Shown piece after piece: positions 1-8,407 of a stretch of 64,000 nt of DNA. The position numbers and the translations under genes are program-made. Source of the stretch: Nocardia albiluteola (lineage in GTDB: Bacteria; Actinomycetota; Actinomycetes; Mycobacteriales; Mycobacteriaceae); NCBI RefSeq assembly GCF_018860155.1, contig NZ_JAHKNI010000002.1:536713-600712 (forward strand), in the 5' to 3' direction. The notes beneath the pieces were generated by a model. The model did not search any database and was not told the DNA's origin. It saw only the letters and a list, made by a program, of their open reading frames with translations. Numbering within the stretch: the first letter of the stretch is position 1; every line of letters starts with the position of its first letter.

Positions 1-929
1 CCGTCGGCGGCGAACGCCCGGCGCATCAGGCCGGCGTCGTCCTCGAAATGCAGTGCGGCGCCGGGATCGTAGACGCCCTCGAGGTTGTCGAGCGAGTAGT
101 CGCTGGGCGCCACCACGCTGCGGGGATCGGCCAGTGTGCGTCGCAGCATCGCGTCCCGGTCCGCCTCGAGTCCCGGGATGTCCTGTGGCGGTGTGGGTGT
201 CAGGCTCGCCATTGCCGCGAACTGGGCCCGCGCCAACGCGGTCAGCCGGGCGGCCAGCGCGACCGGATCCGGCCGCGGGAGCACGGCCTGGATCAGCACG
301 AGGTACGCGCCGCGCACCGCGAGGAGCTGACCGGTCGCGTCGTCGGCCGACCCGGCCGGGGCATTCGGCTCGGCGACTGGCAGGGGGTGACGTCCGGGAG
401 ATCCCATGGCGCCGTTGAGATCCCTCGCCGCCGCCTGGGCCGCGGCCGGATCGCCGAAGCGCAGCAGGGCGATGTCGGCGGCCCGGCGCGCGCGCAGGCT
501 CCGGTTGTTGCGCCCCAGCATGACACCGCCGATGAGGCTGTGCGCGGGGGCGATCGAGGCGAATGCCTGCGGCAGCAGATGATCGTTGTCCAGGATTCCC
601 ACGGCGTCGCTGTCGAGGATCTCGACGTCCGAGGCGAAATTCAGGTCCGGATCGATATCGGACGGGTCGGCCAGATAGCCGAACATGCGGCGCGCCTCGA
701 GCCGGTAGACCTCGTCGGCCGAGTCGGTCTCCGGGCGGTAGTCGGCCGGATTCGCGACGTACGGGCCGACATTGAGCGTGCGCAGCTCGGCGCCCGTCAT
801 CCCCGCGACGGCGTGGCCGGGCACGACGGAGGAGGTCAGGGTGCCGGTGACGGTCGCGATCGCGGCGGCCAGGATCGTCGTGAGGACGACGACCCGGAAG
901 CGGTGGATTCGCTCTCGCATGCGCCTCAT
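1..929 (-). CDS. DUF7373-like exported protein, C-terminus cut by window edge
   Basis: Partial gene of unknown function running off the left edge; about 309 codons are visible. The start is taken as the ATG at 929-927, which overlaps the stop of the upstream gene as ATGA; a second in-frame ATG lies at 920. The N-terminus is basic (Arg-rich), followed by a hydrophobic segment at about residues 12-35, so it is exported or membrane-anchored. No lipobox cysteine is seen. Downstream it resembles its neighbour: a 'NVGPY' stretch just after the signal segment (neighbour: 'DVGHY') and a later 'GGVMLGRNNRS' region. This pattern recalls the DUF7373 family that is abundant in Nocardia. The overlap implies one operon and a tandem duplication. 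The family name is from memory; export is seen directly. Confidence 0.6.
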   Translation of the reverse strand, partial: MRRMRERIHRFRVVVLTTILAAAIATVTGTLTSSVVPGHAVAGMTGAELRTLNVGPYVANPADYRPETDSADEVYRLEARRMFGYLADPSDIDPDLNFASDVEILDSDAVGILDNDHLLPQAFASIAPAHSLIGGVMLGRNNRSLRARRAADIALLRFGDPAAAQAAARDLNGAMGSPGRHPLPVAEPNAPAGSADDATGQLLAVRGAYLVLIQAVLPRPDPVALAARLTALARAQFAAMASLTPTPPQDIPGLEADRDAMLRRTLADPRSVVAPSDYSLDNLEGVYDPGAALHFEDDAGLMRRAFAAD

Positions 930-2104
930 CGATCCGTCAGCAGGACGTACTGCGCCGCCACCTTCTGGTGCAGTACATCGAGGTTCGGGTCCTTCGCCAG
1001 GACCGTGTAGTGGTCGAGCTGGAAGACGCATTCGTCGGTGTCCGGCTCGGATTCCTGTGTGTCGGAAAAGCATTCGATATTGCCCGGGATTCCCGGCGGC
1101 GGGGGAAGGAGATGGTCGCGCGATGCCGGCCGCCAGCGCGCCCAGAGCGCGCGCGCCGCCGCGCCGGTGCGGCTGTGGAAGACCTTGGCGCCCCCGATGG
1201 CGGCGCGATCGATGTCTCCCGTCGTCAGCGCCCGGATGTCCGGATCGTCGAGCTGTTCGATCGCGCCTCGCCCGGCGTAGACGCCGTCCGGGACCTGGCG
1301 GGTCGTCTGCCGCGCCGAGGGCAGTGTGTGTCCGAGCAGTCCGTCCGGATCGAGCGGGAGGTGCTCGAAACGATCGGCCGGGGTTGGCGAAAAGTCGTCC
1401 AGCAGCGGCAGTTCCGCGTCCAGCGCCCGCTGCGTGCGGTCGACGAGGGCGCCGAGGTCGGGGGGTGCCGCGGGCGCGTCCACCTTGACGAACACCACGA
1501 ACGGGCCGTGCGTGAGCCAGGTGCCCAGCGAGGCCACCGTCGGCTGCCAATGTGCCCGGGCCTGTGGATATTTCGGCATCGGCACGGGTTGATTGGCCGA
1601 CGCGAAGGTGAAGTCGTCGTGCTCGAGCGCCGATCCGGCGGCGGTGGCGCGGGCGGCGTCCGGGAGCTCGATGACCGCGATGCTCATCGTGCGCGCCGGC
1701 GGCGCGGATCCGGTGGCGGGCGGGATCTGCCCTGTGACAACCCATCCGCCCCGCAGGCCCGGGGTATCGGCCTCGAAGGTGTCGTTGACCAGGATGCCGT
1801 CCAGTCCGTTGTGGTCGATCACGAGCCCGGCGTCCTGCAGCTGGGTCAGGGCGGGATCCGCCTCGGACGGCAACGCGACGTAATCGGCCAGCCGCTGCGA
1901 CTCGCGGATGCGTGCCTGGCGGTTGTTCAGCGCGTCGCCGAGCGCGCGCGGAACGATCCGGTAGTGGCCGACGTCCAGTCGCGACATGTTGGTCTCCTGC
2001 CGCTCCGGCGTGCCGGAAACCATTGCCCCGCAACCACTGACAATGATCATCAGGGCACTCGCGACGAGTGCGGCGGCACACTGCGGCGCCGGAGTGGCCT
2101 GCAT
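926..2104 (-). CDS. DUF7373-like lipoprotein
   Basis: Predicted cell-envelope lipoprotein of 392 aa, function unknown. The N-terminus has a short hydrophobic signal and the lipobox 'IVSGC' (Cys about residue 25), so it should be lipidated and held on the outer face of the membrane. After it comes 'DVGHYRIVPRAL', similar to the start of the mature part of the next gene. The start ATG at 2104 has a strong ribosome binding site (GGAGGGAGAAGG directly upstream). It is first of a two-gene operon with the overlapping gene at 1-929 and is transcribed away from the FHA gene at 2232, so 2105-2231 should hold divergent promoters. The DUF7373 label is a recollection of family pattern; the lipoprotein call is firm. 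Confidence 0.7.
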   Translation of the reverse strand: MQATPAPQCAAALVASALMIIVSGCGAMVSGTPERQETNMSRLDVGHYRIVPRALGDALNNRQARIRESQRLADYVALPSEADPALTQLQDAGLVIDHNGLDGILVNDTFEADTPGLRGGWVVTGQIPPATGSAPPARTMSIAVIELPDAARATAAGSALEHDDFTFASANQPVPMPKYPQARAHWQPTVASLGTWLTHGPFVVFVKVDAPAAPPDLGALVDRTQRALDAELPLLDDFSPTPADRFEHLPLDPDGLLGHTLPSARQTTRQVPDGVYAGRGAIEQLDDPDIRALTTGDIDRAAIGGAKVFHSRTGAAARALWARWRPASRDHLLPPPPGIPGNIECFSDTQESEPDTDECVFQLDHYTVLAKDPNLDVLHQKVAAQYVLLTDR

Positions 2105-2231
2105 CCTTCTCCCTCCAGGGCGGTTCGTACGATAGCAATGCCGGGAGCGCCGGACTCGCGGTGCGCCGGTGCTTTAACCTGTTGCGTGTGCTGACGACGA
2201 TCGGGGGCCTGTGCCATAGGGGCCGATTCCT

Positions 2232-3680
2232 GTGAGGGATCGGCAGGTCGAGGTCGTCTCCGGAAACCACGTCGTGGTTCGCGTGGCGGGCGTCGTCGTG
2301 CTGGTCGCCCATCGCGAGGGCGGGCCGGTGCGCGACGATTCCGCGGCCATGCGCGCGGCCGAGGCGCTGTCGCAGCTGGCCTTCGAGGCGGCCGAGCAGA
2401 GCCCCGGCGAACCCGGGCGGCTCATCGCCCAGCAGGTCACGGACTGGCTGATAAGCGAGCCGGGCAACCGGATCGACCTCGGGATCGTGTCGCAGGCCGA
2501 TACCGGAGGGGTGGCGATCTTCCTGCACGGCGCGGTTACCGCGGTGCTGGCCGGTGAGCCCGGCGTCGACTATCTGCGCGGCGCGGATGCGGCCTTCACC
2601 GTCGATCGGATCGCCGAGGCGCCCGCGCGGGCGGCGGCGATCTTCGTCGACGAGGAGCCCGGTCGCGCCCCGGAGCTGCCCGGGCGTGGAATCGGCTCCC
2701 TGGTCGAGGGTGTGGCGCCCGCGTCCGGGGCGGTGATCTGGTTCGAGGGACGGCGGTCACGGGCACGAGATGTCGAGGTTACGCCGGTTTCGGCTGCGCC
2801 GGTTTCGGTGCCGCAGCCCGCGGTGGACCCGCGGCGCCTGGCGCAGACCCAGCTCGGTCGACCCGCGGATTTCCTGTCGCAGCAGCCCCCGCTGTCGCCG
2901 CAGCCGCCCGTGCCGCAGCCCTTGTTGTCGCCGCAGCCGCCCGTGCCGCAGCCCTTGTTGTCGCCGCAGTCGTCCGTGCCGCAGCCCTTGTTGTCGCCGC
3001 AGCCGTCCGTGCCGCAACCCGCGCTGTCGCAGCAGTCGCCCATGCCGCAGCCCCCGCCGTTGCCGCAACAACCGCCCTTCCAGCAGCCCCCGCCGTTCCC
3101 ACAGCAGTCCGACGCGCACAGCATTCCCACCGAACAGGGCCGGCACGGCTCGCCCGATTCGAACCCGCAGGGATATCCGGCCGAGCCCGACCGTGCGGCC
3201 GCGCCGGGCGTGCGGGTGCTGGGATTCAAGTGTGCGCGAGCGCATCCCAGCGATCCGCGCTCGGCGTTCTGCACGGTCTGCGGGATGCCGGTGGATCAGA
3301 CCCAGCAGCTCGCAGAGGTGCTGCGTCCCGCCCTGGGCACGCTGGTGCTCGACGACGGCACCACGTTCACCCTGGTCTCGGACGCGGTGCTGGGCCGGGA
3401 CCCGCAGAACTCCGATGCCGCCCGGCAGGGCCTGGCGCCGTTCCAGATCGAGGACAATTCCGGTGGCATGTCCCGCGCGCATGCCGAGATCCGCCTGGTG
3501 AACTGGGATGTCACGCTCGTGGACCGCGGCTCGACCAACGGCACGCAGGCCCGGCCGCCCGGCTACGATTGGATCCGCCTGCAGCCCGGCCAGCCCCTGG
3601 CCCTGACGTACGGTACCGAGGTCATGCTGGGCAACCGCGTGCTGCGCTTCGATCCGGCCGCGCCGCCGCCCTTCGGCTGA
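2232..3680 (+). CDS. FHA-domain protein with Pro/Gln repeats and zinc ribbon
   Basis: A 482-aa cytoplasmic protein in three parts. Residues 1-180 are an uncharacterised alpha/beta region. Residues 200-300 are a low-complexity Pro/Gln linker with an 11-residue repeat. The C-terminal 150 residues contain a Cys/His cluster ending 'FCTVCG', typical of a small zinc ribbon, and an FHA domain with the diagnostic 'GRDP', 'SRAHAEI' and 'DRGSTNGT' motifs. FHA domains bind phosphothreonine, so it probably reads a Ser/Thr kinase signal; no kinase gene lies in the window. The start is GTG at 2232; it has no clear Shine-Dalgarno, and the ATG at 2349 is an alternative. It is convergent with the metallopeptidase at 3699 and close to the double-FHA ABC exporter, suggesting a shared phospho-signalling theme. 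Confidence 0.75.
   Translation: MRDRQVEVVSGNHVVVRVAGVVVLVAHREGGPVRDDSAAMRAAEALSQLAFEAAEQSPGEPGRLIAQQVTDWLISEPGNRIDLGIVSQADTGGVAIFLHGAVTAVLAGEPGVDYLRGADAAFTVDRIAEAPARAAAIFVDEEPGRAPELPGRGIGSLVEGVAPASGAVIWFEGRRSRARDVEVTPVSAAPVSVPQPAVDPRRLAQTQLGRPADFLSQQPPLSPQPPVPQPLLSPQPPVPQPLLSPQSSVPQPLLSPQPSVPQPALSQQSPMPQPPPLPQQPPFQQPPPFPQQSDAHSIPTEQGRHGSPDSNPQGYPAEPDRAAAPGVRVLGFKCARAHPSDPRSAFCTVCGMPVDQTQQLAEVLRPALGTLVLDDGTTFTLVSDAVLGRDPQNSDAARQGLAPFQIEDNSGGMSRAHAEIRLVNWDVTLVDRGSTNGTQARPPGYDWIRLQPGQPLALTYGTEVMLGNRVLRFDPAAPPPFG
2892..3056 (+). repeat. 33-bp coding tandem repeat (LSPQPPVPQPL unit)
   Basis: Five tandem 33-bp units within the FHA gene, starting at 2892, 2925, 2958, 2991 and 3024. Each encodes an 11-residue Leu-Ser-Pro-Gln-rich unit. 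The first two are nearly identical and the last two diverge. Because 33 is a multiple of 3, copy-number change keeps the frame, so linker length may vary between strains. Confidence 0.85.
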
Positions 3681-3698
3681 GCCCCAACAGATTCCGGG

Positions 3699-5138
3699 CT
3701 ACTCGTACCGGGACTCGCACGTCTGCTGGGTGCCCAGCACCCCCGCGCGGAAGGCATCCACGCGCGAGAATCCACTGGGGACGGTCTTTCCCGCGGCGTC
3801 GCTGGCGGCCAGGCCGTCGGTGAGCAGGCCCGAGACCGCCTTGTCGAGATCGCCGGGAGACAGGGCGATATCGCCGGTGGCCGCGGTGCGGGTCGGATCG
3901 CCCAGCTTGGCGGTGATGACCCCAGACAGGCAGGCCGCGCGCAGGCTGGTCTTCGCGCCCGACAGCTGTTCGTGCAGATTGTGTTGCACCGCAAGGGTGT
4001 ACCGGGACACGAACACCACGTAGGCGTTGTAGTCGCCCGCGATGCGGGTCGGAAAGCCGTTCTGGTCATCGGCATTCGCCGCGCCGCGGGTGGCCAGGCC
4101 GGGTACGTCGGTGCCGATGGTATTCGTTGCGGGACAGTAGGTCACCGGCTCGGTGTCGGTGGCGTCCGAGCACCCCATCCGGGCGCCGTGGTAGTCGTAG
4201 GACGGCTCGTCCGAGACCGGCATGATCGAGGCCATGGCCTTGCCGAGCTCGATGAGATTGTCCTTGGTGATGGGCAGTTCGCCGTGCGTGGGATCGTCGC
4301 CGTAGGACTGCGGCAGGCCCCGGCGGCGGTTGTTCACATCCGTCATGTCGATGGCTCCGCAGGCTTTGGGGCCGTCGGTGAATCCGATCTGCACCGCGCT
4401 CACCCGCTCGAAGGCCGAGCCGTGCACCGACTCGACGTCGCCGGGGTTGGCGTCGCGGATCGCCACCGTGGCGGCCAGCACGCTGTTCAAGCCGTCGGAG
4501 GTGTTGAGCGTGAAGTGCTTCGAACCGCCCTGTGCCACATGGCGCATGAACACCCCGGCGAAGCAATCGGCCTGCTGCTCCTTGACGATCACCGGGGTCT
4601 TGTCCTCGACGGTGTGCGCCATGTTCTGGATCGCGTGGCCGTACTCGTGGGCCAGCACCATGACGATCGCCATTTTGCCGAAGCTCGCGGACATCAGCGG
4701 CAGCAGCACGCCGCGATCCCACCCGATAGAATTGTCCAGTCGGCAGTACGCCGCGTTCACCAGGCGCAGGGTGGACTGCCCGCAGAACGGGCTGTTCACG
4801 GTGGACTTGGCGTCCCAGGAGTGCAGCGTGGTGACCGGGGCGAACGTACCGTCGAAATCCTTGTGATACTCGTCCTGCCAATAGCTTTGGATGTCCTCGA
4901 CGGCGTTCAGGGCGAGCGTGTCGAACTCGCCGTGGTCGCCGCCGGCGGCGGTCAGCGTGCTGTCCGGCGCTCCCGGCCGCGGGCCACTCGGACCGCTCGT
5001 GGTGGGCAGTCCCGCGACCAGGAACGGATCCTGATAGATGGATACCGCGTGCCCGACGACGGTCGAGGTGCAGCCGGTGAGCACCGTGACCGCGAGCCCC
5101 AGCGCGGCAAACGCCGCCATCACCTGGCGTTTCGCCAC
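3699..5138 (-). CDS. Neutral zinc metallopeptidase lipoprotein
   Basis: Predicted 479-aa surface lipoprotein protease. The start chosen is GTG at 5138, preceded by GGGGAGGAC; longer in-frame starts would run into the divergent exporter gene. The signal ends in the lipobox 'VLTGC' (Cys23). The metal site is the HExxH motif 'HEYGHAIQ' (first His about residue 164), followed about 30 residues later by 'EQQADCFAG', whose Glu is the expected third ligand. This HExxH...EQQADC arrangement is characteristic of the YpfJ-type neutral zinc metallopeptidase family (PF04228). Several Cys in the C-terminal half may form disulfides. The substrate is unknown. It is convergent with the FHA gene (18 bp gap) and divergent from the FHA-ABC exporter. 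Confidence 0.85.
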   Translation of the reverse strand: MAKRQVMAAFAALGLAVTVLTGCTSTVVGHAVSIYQDPFLVAGLPTTSGPSGPRPGAPDSTLTAAGGDHGEFDTLALNAVEDIQSYWQDEYHKDFDGTFAPVTTLHSWDAKSTVNSPFCGQSTLRLVNAAYCRLDNSIGWDRGVLLPLMSASFGKMAIVMVLAHEYGHAIQNMAHTVEDKTPVIVKEQQADCFAGVFMRHVAQGGSKHFTLNTSDGLNSVLAATVAIRDANPGDVESVHGSAFERVSAVQIGFTDGPKACGAIDMTDVNNRRRGLPQSYGDDPTHGELPITKDNLIELGKAMASIMPVSDEPSYDYHGARMGCSDATDTEPVTYCPATNTIGTDVPGLATRGAANADDQNGFPTRIAGDYNAYVVFVSRYTLAVQHNLHEQLSGAKTSLRAACLSGVITAKLGDPTRTAATGDIALSPGDLDKAVSGLLTDGLAASDAAGKTVPSGFSRVDAFRAGVLGTQQTCESRYE

Positions 5139-5238
5139 TTGTACGTCCTCCCCTGGGCGGTCGCGGATCCGTTGCGGGCGGGTGCGCGAGAAAATATGCA
5201 CTCCACCGATGTCCGAGCTTTCGCATAGTATCCGGCAC

Positions 5239-8200
5239 ATGTCATCACCGGGGGCACAGCGGATCACCGTGCGCTATGAGGGAGTCGATAGGGGCTTCAA
5301 CGCAGGTCAGCAGATCACCATCGGCCGCGCGCCGGAGGTAACGCTGTTCGTCGACAGTCCGCTGATCTCCCGGGTCCACGCAACACTCAGCTGGCAGGGT
5401 AGCGGCTGGATCCTGTCCGACAACGGAAGTACCAACGGCGTGTTCGTCGACGCGCAGCGGGTCACCGGGCCGGTGCACATCGGCCGGGCGACTCAGGTGC
5501 GGCTGGGCAACGCGGTCGACGGTCCATTGCTACAGCTGCTGCCGGACGGCGCGCCGCAGCCCGCACCGCAGCGTCCTCCCGCCTCGCCGCAGCAGCGTCC
5601 GGGGCCCGCGATGCAATCCCCCAATGCGCCGGTGCCCCCGGCACAGTATTCCGGGCCTCCGCAGGGCTCGGTTGTCCCGCCGCAGCGTCCCGTGCCGCCC
5701 GCGCAGCGTCCCGCCATGCCGCCGCAGGGAGTGGGTACGCCGCAGTCGCCGGGGATGCCCCCGCAGGGTTCGTTGACTCCGCCACTGGGTGCGGGTGGGC
5801 CGCAGGGAGCGATGACTCCGCCGCGGGGGCCGGGGAATGTGCCGCAGGGACTTGGGAATTCACCCTACGGCGCGATGCCGCCGCAGGGATCGACGCCGCC
5901 GGGCCAGATCGCGCCGCAGGGGCAGATGGCCCCGCCGCAGCGTCCGCCGACGCCCGCACAGGGTCTGCAGCAGCCGGGCCGGCAGCACCCGTCGACGCCG
6001 GCGCCGGGCGTGCAACAGCCCACTCCGCAGTGGCCGCCCGCGCCGGCCGCCGCTCCGCAGCGCCCCCCGGCCCCGCCGCAGCAGCCCCCCGCCGCACCGG
6101 CATCCGGGCAGGGCCTCGCGGGCCGGCAACAACACCCGGCCGCACCGGCGTCCGGGCAGCAGGGCCTCGCGGGCCGGCCCCAGGATCGGGTCCCCCCGTC
6201 CGCGCCGCAGCCTCCCGCTTCCCCGAATGCCCGCCCGCCGCAACCAGTTGCGGCGAACGCGGGCGCGGCGAACCTGAACATGACGACCAAGGCCGATGCC
6301 TCGATGCTCCCGCCGATGCGGGCGCGCGCCTCCACCGGTCCCGTCGCGCGCGCCGACCGGATTCCGCCGGGCGGCCTCACCCTCGGCCGCACCAGCGACA
6401 ACCAGATCGTCGTCAACGACCCGCTGGCCTCCCGCCGGCACGCCCGCCTGGTCAAGGGGCCCGAGGGGCTGGTCATCGAGGACCTCGGCTCGGCCAACGG
6501 CACCTTCGTCAACGGCCGCCGCGAACAGCGAACGACGTTGCGAGAGCGCGATATCGTCACCATCGGCAACGCCGACTTCCTGGTGCAGGACGGCACGCTG
6601 GCGCTGCGCCAGAAGCCCGTGGCCGAACAGGGCCTGGACGTGCAGGGCGTCGGCTTCACCGTCGAGGGCCACAAGCAGCTGCTGGTCGATGTCAACATGC
6701 AGGCCGGGCGCGGCACACTGACCGCGCTGATCGGGCCGTCCGGCGCGGGCAAGTCGACGCTGTCCAAACTCGTTGCGGGAGCGACCCATCCGTCCGCGGG
6801 CGTGGTCACCTTCGAGGGCCGTAACCTGCACGCCGAATACCAGGCCATGCGCAGTCGTATCGGCATGGTCCCCCAGGACGACGTGCTGCACCGTCAGCTC
6901 ACCGTGCGCCAGGCCCTGGGCTTCGCCGCCGAGCTGCGGCTGCCCCCCGACACCACCAAGGCCGACCGCCGCCAGGTCATCGACGGTGTGCTGCAGGAAC
7001 TCTCGCTCACCGAGCACGCCGACACCCGCGTGGACCGCCTCTCGGGCGGCCAGCGCAAGCGCGCCTCGGTGGCCATGGAACTGCTCACCGGCCCGGCGCT
7101 GCTGCTGCTGGACGAGCCGACCTCCGGCCTGGACCCGGCGCTGGACCGCCAGGTCATGACGATGCTGCGGGAGCTGGCCGACGCCGGGCGCACCGTCATC
7201 GTGGTGACCCACTCGGTGGCCTGCCTGGACATGTGCGATCAGGTGTTGCTGCTCGCGCCCGGCGGCAAGACCGCGTACTTCGGGCATCCCGGCGCGGTCG
7301 GCGAGGTGCTGGGCACCAGCGATTGGGCGGACATCTTCGCGCGGGTCGCGGCCGACCCCGACGGCGCGTTCGCGAACTACCGCTCGCGGCAGGCCGCGGT
7401 GCCGCCGCCACCACCGCCCGCGCCGCGCGGCGATGTCGGGCGGCCGCCGAAGACCAGTGCGCGCAAACAGTTCTCGACCCTGGCCCGGCGGCAGGTCCGG
7501 CTGATCCTGGCCGATCGCGGGTACCTGGCGTTCCTCGCGATCCTGCCGTTCGTGCTGGGCGGGCTGTCCCTGGTGGTGCCGGGGAAGAACGGATTTTCCA
7601 AGGGCGCGCTCACCCAGGTGAGCGACGGGCACGGCGGCATCGCTTTCATACCGTCCGGCGGTACCGAGTCACTGCAGCTGCTCGTCGTGCTGGTGCTGGG
7701 CGCCTGCTTCATGGGATCCACGCTGACCGTGCGCGATCTGGTCGGCGAGCGCCCGATCTTCCAGCGCGAGCGGGCCGTTGGGCTGCGGCCCTGGTCGTAT
7801 CTGATGGCCAAGATCACGATCTTCGGCTTCGCCGCGATGCTGCAGGCGGCGGTGCTGGTCGCGATCGTGCTCATCGGCAAGAAGCAGCCGGGGCACGGCA
7901 CGCTGATTCCCTCGGGCAACATCGAGCTGTACGTCGATATCGCGGCGACCGCGGTCTGCTGCGTCATTGTCGGCCTGCTCCTGTCGACCCTGGCGAGGTC
8001 GAGCGAACAGGTGATGCCGCTGCTGGTGGTCGTCATCATGGTGCAGCTCGTCATGGCGGGCGGCATGATCTCGGTGACCAACCGCGTCGTACTCGAGCAG
8101 ATCGCCTGGTTGTTCCCCGCGCGCTGGGGATTCGGCGCCGGCGCCTCGACGGTCAACCTGAAGACCCTGGACCCCGCCGACAGCGACGTGATGCACGAGG

Positions 8201-8319
8201 CGCTGTGGAAACACACGGTGAACATCTGGACGCTGGACATCGGGATGCTCGTTGCGTTGGCTGTAGTTCTATCGATCATTACGTGGTGGAGGCTGCGGCT
8301 GCGGAAGTCCTCCTCGTGA
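5239..8319 (+). CDS. Double-FHA ABC exporter (Rv1747-like)
   Basis: A 1026-aa half-transporter fused to two phosphothreonine-binding domains. Order: FHA-1 at about residues 25-85 ('GRAPE', 'SRVHATL', 'DNGSTNGVFV'); a roughly 250-residue Pro/Gln/Gly-rich linker; FHA-2 at about 380-440 ('LGRTSDN', 'SRRHARL', 'LGSANGTFVNG'); an ABC ATPase with Walker A 'GPSGAGKST' (about 498), signature 'LSGGQRKR' (about 600) and Walker B 'LLLLDEPTSGLDP' (about 621); and an ABC2-type membrane domain with several hydrophobic segments from about 765 to the end. This is the architecture of M. tuberculosis Rv1747, whose FHA domains are phosphorylation-regulated; there the kinase PknF is adjacent, here it is not. The start ATG at 5239 leaves a 100-bp divergent promoter region. 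Confidence 0.93.
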   Translation: MSSPGAQRITVRYEGVDRGFNAGQQITIGRAPEVTLFVDSPLISRVHATLSWQGSGWILSDNGSTNGVFVDAQRVTGPVHIGRATQVRLGNAVDGPLLQLLPDGAPQPAPQRPPASPQQRPGPAMQSPNAPVPPAQYSGPPQGSVVPPQRPVPPAQRPAMPPQGVGTPQSPGMPPQGSLTPPLGAGGPQGAMTPPRGPGNVPQGLGNSPYGAMPPQGSTPPGQIAPQGQMAPPQRPPTPAQGLQQPGRQHPSTPAPGVQQPTPQWPPAPAAAPQRPPAPPQQPPAAPASGQGLAGRQQHPAAPASGQQGLAGRPQDRVPPSAPQPPASPNARPPQPVAANAGAANLNMTTKADASMLPPMRARASTGPVARADRIPPGGLTLGRTSDNQIVVNDPLASRRHARLVKGPEGLVIEDLGSANGTFVNGRREQRTTLRERDIVTIGNADFLVQDGTLALRQKPVAEQGLDVQGVGFTVEGHKQLLVDVNMQAGRGTLTALIGPSGAGKSTLSKLVAGATHPSAGVVTFEGRNLHAEYQAMRSRIGMVPQDDVLHRQLTVRQALGFAAELRLPPDTTKADRRQVIDGVLQELSLTEHADTRVDRLSGGQRKRASVAMELLTGPALLLLDEPTSGLDPALDRQVMTMLRELADAGRTVIVVTHSVACLDMCDQVLLLAPGGKTAYFGHPGAVGEVLGTSDWADIFARVAADPDGAFANYRSRQAAVPPPPPPAPRGDVGRPPKTSARKQFSTLARRQVRLILADRGYLAFLAILPFVLGGLSLVVPGKNGFSKGALTQVSDGHGGIAFIPSGGTESLQLLVVLVLGACFMGSTLTVRDLVGERPIFQRERAVGLRPWSYLMAKITIFGFAAMLQAAVLVAIVLIGKKQPGHGTLIPSGNIELYVDIAATAVCCVIVGLLLSTLARSSEQVMPLLVVVIMVQLVMAGGMISVTNRVVLEQIAWLFPARWGFGAGASTVNLKTLDPADSDVMHEALWKHTVNIWTLDIGMLVALAVVLSIITWWRLRLRKSSS

Positions 8320-8407
8320 GTAGTCAATGTCGGACCCCCGCGAAACGGCGGCAACCAGGTAATAAACCTGCCCGGTCGCGCGTGTCGCCGAAGAAGAAGG
8401 CACACTT

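Noticed and set aside
48..1010. 320-codon plus-strand frame at the left edge
   Set aside because: Antisense to the DUF7373-like gene, which has signal peptide, start overlap and paralogue support.
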